A DNA stretch of 64,000 bases from JADJYF01 sp965278995. Its GTDB lineage: Bacteria > Pseudomonadota > Gammaproteobacteria > Ga0077536. Shown one piece after another: positions 53,171 to 60,708 of this stretch. Below the pieces are notes generated by a model that was not told where the DNA came from, did no database searches, and saw only the letters and a list, made by a program, of their open reading frames with translations. Numbering within the stretch: position 1 is the first letter of the stretch; each line of letters opens with the position of its first letter. The translations under genes and the position numbers were made by a program. The stretch is from NCBI GenBank assembly GCA_965278995.1, contig OZ257136.1:1674001-1738000 (forward strand), read 5' to 3'.

Positions 53171-54145
53171 ATGGCACAGGCCTTGTCCGTCGAGGATCTG
53201 CTCGACGCCTATCGCACCATGAAAACGATCCGCGAATTCGAAGACCGCGTCCATGTCGAATTCGCCAAGGGCGGCATCCCTGGATTCGTCCACCTGTATG
53301 CCGGCGAGGAAGCGTCGGCCACCGGTGTCGCCATGCATCTGCGCGATGACGACCGCATTGCCAGCAATCATCGCGGCCACGGCCATTGCATTGCCAAAGG
53401 CGTCGAAGTCAAAGGCATGATGGCCGAGATCTACGGCAAGCGTACCGGCACCTGCCACGGCAAGGGCGGCTCAATGCATATTGCCGATCTCGACATGGGC
53501 ATGATGGGCGCGAACGGTATCGTTGGTGGCGGACCACCACTCGCCTGTGGCGCAGCGCTGGCGGCCAAGATGAAAGGTACCGGCGGCCTGGCCGTCGTGT
53601 TCTGCGGCGATGGCGCCTCGAACCAGGGCACCACGTTCGAAGCGATGAATCTCGCCGCGGTGTGGAAACTGCCGGTCGTCTTCGTGTTCGAGAACAATGG
53701 TTATGCCGAAGCAACTTCGAGCAAGTTCTCGGTCGCGTGCAAAGATATCGCCGAGCGCGCAGTCGGTTTCGGCATGCCAGGTCGGATAGTCGACGGTCAC
53801 GATTTCTTTGCCGTGCACGATGCGTTCGAAGAAGCCGCTGCACGCGCACGCAGCGGCGGCGGGCCGTCGCTCATCGAGCACAAACTCGATCGCTTTTTCG
53901 GTCACTTCGAGGGTGACAACCAGAACTATCGGCCCGCCGGCGAGGTCAAGCGTCTGCGCGAGGAGGTCTGCTGTATCAAGCGCTTTGCAGCGCAGGTCAC
54001 CAGCAGCCATGGTGTCGAGGCGGCCCAGCTCAGCGCCATCGATGCCGAAGTCGCTCGCCTGATCGACGATGCCGTAGCGTTCGCCGAGACCTCACCCGAA
54101 CCGGGACCCGAGGATCTTCTGACCGACGTTTACATCAAATATTGA
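53171..54145 (+). CDS. acoA: acetoin/2-oxoacid dehydrogenase E1 alpha subunit
   Basis: 324 residues from ATG 53171 behind AGGGGAGA; an in-frame upstream extension is rejected. Thiamine diphosphate motif GDGASNQGTTFEAMNLAAVWKLPVVFVFENN (split here as GDGASNQG, about 147-154, to ENN near 177). Also GYAEATSS and HGHCIAKGV for cofactor contact. The length and GGSMHIADLDMGMMGANGIVGGG segment match AcoA-type E1 alpha rather than pyruvate dehydrogenase of larger size. Works with the E1 beta encoded 12 bp downstream. Confidence 0.9.
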   Translation: MAQALSVEDLLDAYRTMKTIREFEDRVHVEFAKGGIPGFVHLYAGEEASATGVAMHLRDDDRIASNHRGHGHCIAKGVEVKGMMAEIYGKRTGTCHGKGGSMHIADLDMGMMGANGIVGGGPPLACGAALAAKMKGTGGLAVVFCGDGASNQGTTFEAMNLAAVWKLPVVFVFENNGYAEATSSKFSVACKDIAERAVGFGMPGRIVDGHDFFAVHDAFEEAAARARSGGGPSLIEHKLDRFFGHFEGDNQNYRPAGEVKRLREEVCCIKRFAAQVTSSHGVEAAQLSAIDAEVARLIDDAVAFAETSPEPGPEDLLTDVYIKY

Positions 54146-54157
54146 GGAGCGGCGGCC

Positions 54158-55168
54158 ATGGCTAGAAAAATCACTTATCAGCAGGCAATCAACGAAGCGC
54201 TCGACCAGGAAATGGCGCGCGACGAGTCGGTCATCATCATGGGCGAGGATGTCGTCGGCGGCACCGGCGCCGGCGGCGAAATGGACGCCTGGGGCGGCGT
54301 GCTCGGCGTGACCAAGGGACTGTGGGGCAAGTACGGCGATCGCATCATGGATACGCCGATCAGTGAAGCCGGTTTCGTCGGCGCCGCCGTCGGGGCCGCC
54401 ACCGCCGGATTGCGCCCGGTGTGCGAACTGATGTTCATCGACTTCGTCGGCGTCTGTTTCGACCAGATCTACAATCAGGCGGCCAAGTTCCGCTACATGT
54501 TCGGCGGTAAAGCCGAGACGCCTGTCGTCATCCGCACGATGTACGGCGCGGGCTTTCGTGCTGCTGCTCAGCATTCACAATCGCTGTATCCCATGTTCAC
54601 TGCCGTGCCCGGCCTGAAAGTCGTCATTCCCTCCAGCCCGTATGACGTCAAAGGTCTGCTGATCCAGGCCATTCGTGACAACGACCCGGTCATTTTCTGC
54701 GAGCACAAGGTTCTCTACACGCTCGAAGGCGACGTGCCGGAAGAGTCTTATACGATTCCTTTCGGTGAGGCGAATGTCGTGCGTGAAGGTGATGACATCA
54801 CCATCGTCGCCCTCGGGCGCATGGTGCATCAGGCCATGAAAGCGGCAACGGCACTGGCCAAACTGGGGATCAGCTGCGAAGTGATCGACCCGCGCACGAC
54901 CTCGCCGCTCGACGAGGACACCATCCTCGAGAGTGTAGAGAACACCGGCAGACTGGTCGTCGTCGATGAAGCGACACCGCGTTGCGGCATGGCCGCCGAT
55001 ATTTCCGCGCTGGTTGCGCAGAAGGCATTCAGAGCGCTGCAGGCGCCGATACAGATGGTTACCGCGCCGCATACACCCGTCCCCTTCAACGGCACGCTGG
55101 AAGATCTCTACGTGCCGAATGCCGCGAAGATCGAGGCCGCTGTACGCGCCACCATGGAGTACGCCTGA
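54158..55168 (+). CDS. acoB: acetoin/2-oxoacid dehydrogenase E1 beta subunit
   Basis: 336 residues. It opens with the standard KITYQQAINEALDQEMARDESV and IIMGEDVVGG. Central motifs are YGDRIMDTPISEAGFVGAAVGAA and VIRTMYGAG. The C-domain has VIDPRTTSPLDEDTI and VVVDEATPRCGMAADISALVAQ. With E1 alpha it forms the heterotetramer that decarboxylates or cleaves the substrate and passes the acyl group to lipoyl-E2. GAGGAG precedes the ATG, and its stop overlaps the next start (TGATG). Confidence 0.92.
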   Translation: MARKITYQQAINEALDQEMARDESVIIMGEDVVGGTGAGGEMDAWGGVLGVTKGLWGKYGDRIMDTPISEAGFVGAAVGAATAGLRPVCELMFIDFVGVCFDQIYNQAAKFRYMFGGKAETPVVIRTMYGAGFRAAAQHSQSLYPMFTAVPGLKVVIPSSPYDVKGLLIQAIRDNDPVIFCEHKVLYTLEGDVPEESYTIPFGEANVVREGDDITIVALGRMVHQAMKAATALAKLGISCEVIDPRTTSPLDEDTILESVENTGRLVVVDEATPRCGMAADISALVAQKAFRALQAPIQMVTAPHTPVPFNGTLEDLYVPNAAKIEAAVRATMEYA

Positions 55169-56274
55169 TGAGCACTGCCGGCATCATCGCGATCACGATG
55201 CCCAAGTGGGGACTCTCCATGCTCGAAGGCAAGGTCATGGCCTGGCTTGTCGAGGAAGGCGCCACGATCAAGCTTGGCGACGAACTGCTCGACATCGAGA
55301 CCGAGAAAATCGCCAACACGTTTGAAGCGCTCGATGCGGGCGTGTTGCGTCGTTGTGTCGCGAGCCCCGACGACGTGCTGCCGATCGGCGCCTTGCTCGG
55401 TGTACTCGCCCCGGCTGCAGTTGCCGACACCGACATCGACGCGTTCATCGCCGAGTTCCAGCAGAACTTCGTGCCGCCCGAAATCGACGAAAAAGACGGC
55501 GGCGACGGCTACGCTTTCATCGACGCCGGTGGCTACCGGCTGCGCTATTCGAAAATGGGGGACGCGGCGCGCGCAATCATCCTGATTCACGGTTTCGGTG
55601 GCGACGCCGATCGCTGGCTGTTCACCCAGGAACCGCTGGCCGCGAATGCGAGTGTCTATGCGCTCGACCTGCCCGGTCATGGGCAATCGGGCAAGGTCTT
55701 GAGTGATGCAACCGTTGGTGGATTGGCGGCTGTCGTCATCGCCTTTATGGATGCACTCGATCTCGCTCAAGCAGAGCTCATCGGACATTCGCTGGGTGGT
55801 GCGATTGCACTCAAAGCGGCGATCGATAACCCGACACGCATCAGCGCACTCGCTTTGATTGCGCCAGTCGGACTCGGCGCCGAGATCAATGCGCGGTACA
55901 TCAACGGTTTCATCGCCGCCGAAACGCGCAAGGACATGAAGCCGCTGCTGGAACAACTCGTCGCCGATCCCGCATTGATCAACCGCGGCCTGGTCAATGA
56001 CATGCTGCAGTTCAAACGCATCGACGGCGTGCCGCAGGCGTTGGCGGCGATCGCCGCCGGCTTTCAGAACGGCACGTCGCAGACCGTCGATCTGCGTGCC
56101 GCGCTCGGTGATCTGCGTGTGCCGATCAAGGTCATCTGGGGCAGCGAAGACAGGATTATTCCGGTCAGCCACGCGCTCGGTTTACCGGGCACGACGCAGG
56201 TCCACGTTCTTCCCGGTTATGGTCACCTGGTGCAGCTCGAGGCGGCGGCCGAAGTCAATCGACTGCTGGCTTGA
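55168..56274 (+). CDS. acoC: lipoyl-domain alpha/beta-hydrolase (AcoC-type E2)
   Basis: 368 residues. Lipoyl domain (about 5-82) with attachment site DIETEKIANTFEA (Lys47), a linker, then an alpha/beta hydrolase (about 115-368): HGFGGDADRW, nucleophile in IGHSLGG (Ser208), Asp in WGSEDRIIP (about 328) and His in PGYGHLVQLE (about 351). This is the AcoC arrangement known from acetoin dehydrogenase, where the hydrolase-like domain replaces the usual HxxxDG acetyltransferase domain. It transfers the acetyl group to CoA. No E3 dihydrolipoamide dehydrogenase gene is seen here, so E3 must be shared. Confidence 0.9.
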   Translation: MSTAGIIAITMPKWGLSMLEGKVMAWLVEEGATIKLGDELLDIETEKIANTFEALDAGVLRRCVASPDDVLPIGALLGVLAPAAVADTDIDAFIAEFQQNFVPPEIDEKDGGDGYAFIDAGGYRLRYSKMGDAARAIILIHGFGGDADRWLFTQEPLAANASVYALDLPGHGQSGKVLSDATVGGLAAVVIAFMDALDLAQAELIGHSLGGAIALKAAIDNPTRISALALIAPVGLGAEINARYINGFIAAETRKDMKPLLEQLVADPALINRGLVNDMLQFKRIDGVPQALAAIAAGFQNGTSQTVDLRAALGDLRVPIKVIWGSEDRIIPVSHALGLPGTTQVHVLPGYGHLVQLEAAAEVNRLLA

Positions 56275-56312
56275 ACTGACCTCAAACTTATTTCCAACCC
56301 GGTCCGTGGCCG

Positions 56313-59300
56313 ATGCGCACGGACCAGGCCGCTACCGTTCCAGTTCCCGCCATGCCCGTTCGAAAACCGACCCGAGATGAGATCATCGAAGCAGTCGGTA
56401 CGAATGCGTTCAAACGCGGGCGCGACTACTTTCAGCACGGCCACGTTCTCGAACTGGAGGTCAGCGATGGCTCCGACGAGACGGTCATCACGGCGGTGAC
56501 CCGTGGCAGCCAGGGCGAACATTACCGGCAGGACATCGGCATCGAGATAACACCTTTCGGTGCGCTCTTCGACGGCGACTGCAGCTGCCCGGTCGGGTAC
56601 AACTGCAAACACGTCGCGGCAGCCAGTCTGGCGTATCTCGACATGAGTGACGACGTCGCGAACCGACCCGCGGCGCCCGGGCGCGAGACGGCATTGTTCA
56701 CGCGCTGGCTCGAAGCGCTGGCGGTTGCCGGTACGGTGACGCAAGCACGCAGCAGTGGCGAACGGCTCGTGTGGGTGCTCACGACAACCGCTGCGTTCGA
56801 CAGCATGCCGGCGTTGCAGATTGAAGCGCGTGAAGTCAAACCGCATCGGCAAGGCGGCTACAGCAAAGGTCGGCGTATCGATATTCCGCGGCTGGCGCTC
56901 TCGCACAACGCTGAACGCAGTGCGTCTCCTGCCGATCGCGAGATCGCCGCTCTGCTGCTCGCTGGCGGCGAATACTGGCGCGGCCCGAGCTTGAACGGCA
57001 ACTCCGGCTATCACGCAATGAAAGCACTGGTCGCCAATGGCCAATGTTACTGGACGACGACCGACACGCCAGCGCTCATGGCGGGCCCGAAGCGGTCGCT
57101 CGAACTGGTCTGGAAAACGCATCCGCAGGACGGCGCACTCCAACTCGTCTGCAGCATCACCGGTGGCGGGTTCATCGTGCCGACGACGCCGCCACTGTAT
57201 CTCGATCCGGCCAGCTATCTCGTCGGCGATCTCGACGCTCTGGGCCTGACGGCCGTTCAGTTGCCACTGGTCATGAATGCGCCGCTGATCCGGGCCGAGC
57301 AGGCGGGCGAACTGGCTCAACTCATGGTGACGCGCTTTCCAACGCTCACGGTGCCGCCACCGATGCCGGTAAACGTTCGCGAACTGGTCGGGCACACACC
57401 GGTGCCCACGCTCGAACTGCGTGGCGGGCCGGAGGGCGACGAACCCTGGATGACACTTGATTTTGCATATGCCGACGAACGCATTCACGCACTGCCGTCG
57501 ACGGCAGTGGCCGTTCTCAGCGCTGCGGCCGGGTTGACGCGCGTGGTGCGCGATCTGGCGGCCGAGCGTCACGCGCACACCGAACTGCACGCGCTCGGCT
57601 TCGTGCAGTCACCGTCCAGCTCGTTCGGCCAGCCGGCGACTCGCGCCGTCTATGCCGCCAACACCAACGAACCGCAAGTTTTCGCCAGCACCTGGTCACA
57701 TTTTCTACGCGAGAGTGTCTCCGCTCTGATCGCCGCCGGCTGGCAGGTGACTACCGCCCCCGATTTCGACCTGCGTTTCGAATCGGCCGACTGGTCAGCT
57801 GATATTGACGACGAGGCGAGCGGCTCGGACTGGTTTGCACTCGGTTTCAAGCTGGAAGTCGCAGGCCAGTCGCTGCCCCTCCTTGAGGTACTGGGACCGG
57901 TACTGGACGCAGACTGGACGCGACTTCCGCCGACGGTCAGCATTGCCATCGGACCACGCCGTTTTATCGAGGTGCCGGCTTCGCGCCTGCGCCCTCTGCT
58001 CGAGACGCTGCGCACGCTGTTTGCCGGTAACGGTCGTCTGACTGACGACGGCAGCAGACTGCGTGTACCGCGAACCGATGCACGCGTTCTGCAGGATCTC
58101 GAAGACCAGGGCCTGGCGCTGCAGGGCGGCGCGCGCTGGCGCGAACTGGCGCGCAGACTGAGCGGGTTTACCGGCATCCGCGAAGTGACCCCTGAACCGG
58201 GTTTACGTGCCGAGCTGCGCGACTATCAGCGGCGCGGGCTCGATTGGTTGCAGTTCCTGACCGAGTACGGTTTCAACGGCATCCTCGCCGACGATATGGG
58301 CTTGGGTAAAACCGTACAGACGCTGGCCCATCTGCTGACTGAAAAAGCCGCGGGTCGACTGGTGCGCCCGGCCTTGATCGTGGCACCAACCAGTCTGATG
58401 GGTAACTGGCAGCGCGAAGCGCTGCGCTTCGCACCCGACCTCTCGGTCCGCGTGCTGCATGGCCAGACCCGTCACGAACGATATGCCGAAGCGAGTTCGG
58501 CCGACATCCTGCTGACAACGTATCCGCTGCTGCCACGCGATGCCGTGCAGCTGGGTAAACTCGCGCTGCACAGTCTCATACTCGACGAAGCACAGACGAT
58601 CAAGAATCCGCGCGCGAAAGCGGCTCAGGTCGTGCGGCGACTCAACGCCGAGCACCGCTTGTGCCTGACCGGGACACCGCTCGAGAATCATCTCGGCGAA
58701 CTATGGGCGCTGTTCGATTTTCTGATGCCCGGCTTTCTTGGCGATTCGGAAACATTCCGGCGCATTTACCGCACGCCGATAGAAAATCATCGCGACACTG
58801 CGCGTGAAGCGCACCTGGCGCGACGCCTCGCGCCATTCATGTTGCGTCGGACCAAACAGGAAGTCGCTGCCGAGCTGCCGCCAAAGACCGAGATAGTGCA
58901 ACCTGTCGAGTTCGGCCAGGCACAGGCCGAACTCTACGAAAGCATCCGCGTCAGCGTCGATCGACGCGTGCGAGAAGCAATCGAACGACAGGGACTGGCG
59001 CGAAGCCAGATCACGATACTCGATGCCCTGCTCAAACTGCGCCAGGTCTGCTGCGATCCGCGGCTGCTTCCGCAGGACGGCAAACGCACACCACCGGCGT
59101 CAGCTAAACTCGCGCTGCTGCTCGAACTGCTCGATGAATTGTTGGCCGAGAACCGCCGTGTGCTCGTGTTTTCGCAGTTCACTTCGATGCTCGCGCTGAT
59201 TGAAGCGGAGCTCGACAGTCGCAGTGTCGCCTATACCAAGCTGACCGGGCAGACGCGCCGACGCGACGAAGCCATCGACCGCTTCCGCAATGGCGAAGTG

Positions 59301-59624
59301 AAGCTGTTCCTGATCAGCCTCAAGGCCGGCGGCGTCGGCCTGAATCTGCCCGAAGCCGATACGGTCATCCACTACGACCCCTGGTGGAATCCCGCCGCCG
59401 AAACCCAGGCTACCGACCGCGCCCATCGCATCGGCCAGACGCAACCGGTCTTCGTCTACAAACTCATCGTCGGCAACAGCGTCGAGGAAAAAATGCTCGA
59501 ACTGCAGGCGCGCAAACGCGCGCTCGCCGCTGGTGTTTATGCGGGTGGTTCGACCGACAGTTCGCCGCCGCTGAACGCTGAAACCCTGGCAGCGCTGCTG
59601 GCGCCGATAGAACAACCGGACTGA
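56313..59624 (+). CDS. SNF2-family helicase with SWIM zinc finger
   Basis: Up to 1103 residues from ATG 56313; an ATG at 56352 is an alternative and neither has a good ribosome site. The N-terminal SWIM finger is CSC-x5-CKH (Cys90, Cys92, Cys98, His100). A long poorly defined middle region follows (about 120-625). The motor has ADDMGLGKT (Walker A, about 657-665), DEAQ box LILDEAQTIKN (about 755), TGTPLENHLGELW, and helicase-C VFSQFTSML and TDRAHRIGQTQPV (about 1033-1045). It is a double-stranded DNA translocase. Bacterial SWIM-SNF2 (RapA-like or stand-alone) roles are mostly unknown. It starts 39 bp after acoC. Confidence 0.92.
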   Translation: MRTDQAATVPVPAMPVRKPTRDEIIEAVGTNAFKRGRDYFQHGHVLELEVSDGSDETVITAVTRGSQGEHYRQDIGIEITPFGALFDGDCSCPVGYNCKHVAAASLAYLDMSDDVANRPAAPGRETALFTRWLEALAVAGTVTQARSSGERLVWVLTTTAAFDSMPALQIEAREVKPHRQGGYSKGRRIDIPRLALSHNAERSASPADREIAALLLAGGEYWRGPSLNGNSGYHAMKALVANGQCYWTTTDTPALMAGPKRSLELVWKTHPQDGALQLVCSITGGGFIVPTTPPLYLDPASYLVGDLDALGLTAVQLPLVMNAPLIRAEQAGELAQLMVTRFPTLTVPPPMPVNVRELVGHTPVPTLELRGGPEGDEPWMTLDFAYADERIHALPSTAVAVLSAAAGLTRVVRDLAAERHAHTELHALGFVQSPSSSFGQPATRAVYAANTNEPQVFASTWSHFLRESVSALIAAGWQVTTAPDFDLRFESADWSADIDDEASGSDWFALGFKLEVAGQSLPLLEVLGPVLDADWTRLPPTVSIAIGPRRFIEVPASRLRPLLETLRTLFAGNGRLTDDGSRLRVPRTDARVLQDLEDQGLALQGGARWRELARRLSGFTGIREVTPEPGLRAELRDYQRRGLDWLQFLTEYGFNGILADDMGLGKTVQTLAHLLTEKAAGRLVRPALIVAPTSLMGNWQREALRFAPDLSVRVLHGQTRHERYAEASSADILLTTYPLLPRDAVQLGKLALHSLILDEAQTIKNPRAKAAQVVRRLNAEHRLCLTGTPLENHLGELWALFDFLMPGFLGDSETFRRIYRTPIENHRDTAREAHLARRLAPFMLRRTKQEVAAELPPKTEIVQPVEFGQAQAELYESIRVSVDRRVREAIERQGLARSQITILDALLKLRQVCCDPRLLPQDGKRTPPASAKLALLLELLDELLAENRRVLVFSQFTSMLALIEAELDSRSVAYTKLTGQTRRRDEAIDRFRNGEVKLFLISLKAGGVGLNLPEADTVIHYDPWWNPAAETQATDRAHRIGQTQPVFVYKLIVGNSVEEKMLELQARKRALAAGVYAGGSTDSSPPLNAETLAALLAPIEQPD

Positions 59625-59629
59625 CTCGC

Positions 59630-60520
59630 TTACTCTTTCGGCCTCTCCACCATCGCGCCCAGCAGCGGCAGCACGGCAGCTGCGGCCGACTCGCCGGCGC
59701 TCCAGTCCGGCTCGAGGATGCTGAGGGTTGCGTAGCCGGCTTCGAACAGTGCGGTATCGGAATACTCGTCAGCCAGCGCGCGGGCATCGACAGCCATGGT
59801 GCTGATGACTTTGGCGCCTGTGGGCACCGGCGGGTAGGCGAGTTGAAAGCCGCCGTAGCGGCCAAGTCTGGCCAGGCGGAGTCCTTTGACGACCTGGCCG
59901 ACGGGATAATTCAAATTCAAGATCACGCGGGGCGGCAGTAGCGGTGCTTCACCCTGACGCACTTTGACCAGTTGCGCGACCAGCTCGGCCGCCATCGCCG
60001 CCGTGGCCGGATAGGCGGCGCGACTGCTCGGGAATCGCTCAGGTGTGGTTTTCGCTTCAGCCAGCAGCAGACCGGTAGAGACGGCGATAGCCGGCACATC
60101 GTTGAACACGGCCATGACAGCAGCGCCGACTGTGCCCGAACTGACCACATTGCTGCCGAGATTCTGGCCGAGGTTGGAGCCGGAAACGACCAGATCCGGC
60201 CGCTTACCGGCCAGCAGGTGATTGAGCGCAAACGATACGGCGTCGGCCGGACTGCCATCGACTGACCAGACGCCCGGTCGTTGCTCTACGACCGCAAATT
60301 CGCCAAGCGTAATCTTCACACCCATGCCGCTCTGCTGCGTGAGCGGCGCCACGACCGTCACGTGATGCCCGGCAGCTTTGAGGGCATCGGCCACGGCGAC
60401 GATTCCCGGTGCGTCCCAGCCGTCGTCATTGCTGACCAGGATATCGAGCCCGCCCTGCGTATCGGCGAGTGCGATGAACGGCAGGCTGAGCGCACACAGT
60501 AGAACAATGATCAGGTGCAC
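59630..60520 (-). CDS. surE: SurE-like nucleotidase with export signal
   Basis: 296 residues from GTG 60520, which has GGAGG 8 bases upstream. Residues 1-19 (VHLIIVLLCALSLPFIALA) look like a cleaved signal peptide, then DILVSNDDGWDAPG (metal-binding Asp pair) and VVSGSNLGQNLGSNVV, the SurE signature. Classical SurE is a cytoplasmic 5'/3'-nucleotidase of about 250 residues next to pcm and nlpD, neither of which is here. This form is probably periplasmic and may hydrolyse extracellular phosphate monoesters. It is convergent with the SNF2 gene (5 bp). Confidence 0.87.
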   Translation of the reverse strand: MHLIIVLLCALSLPFIALADTQGGLDILVSNDDGWDAPGIVAVADALKAAGHHVTVVAPLTQQSGMGVKITLGEFAVVEQRPGVWSVDGSPADAVSFALNHLLAGKRPDLVVSGSNLGQNLGSNVVSSGTVGAAVMAVFNDVPAIAVSTGLLLAEAKTTPERFPSSRAAYPATAAMAAELVAQLVKVRQGEAPLLPPRVILNLNYPVGQVVKGLRLARLGRYGGFQLAYPPVPTGAKVISTMAVDARALADEYSDTALFEAGYATLSILEPDWSAGESAAAAVLPLLGAMVERPKE

Positions 60521-60708
60521 AGGGACCTCCGATGAACAGTACGGGACCTCTCGTGCAGCGAGGCCAGGATTAGGGAGCAACCGACCAGCCAGGGGCAACG
60601 ATGCAGGTCGGGGTCGCTAGGATGCCATAGTCCCTCCCGGCAGCCTTACTCAAAAATTATTCGCTTTAACCGCTATAGTGACAGGATATGCCTGGGAGAG
60701 CATGGAGT

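Noticed and set aside
56223..57590. 455-codon open frame opposite the SNF2 gene start
   Set aside because: It covers the acoC end and the SWIM region on the other strand and has no recognisable motif or ribosome site.
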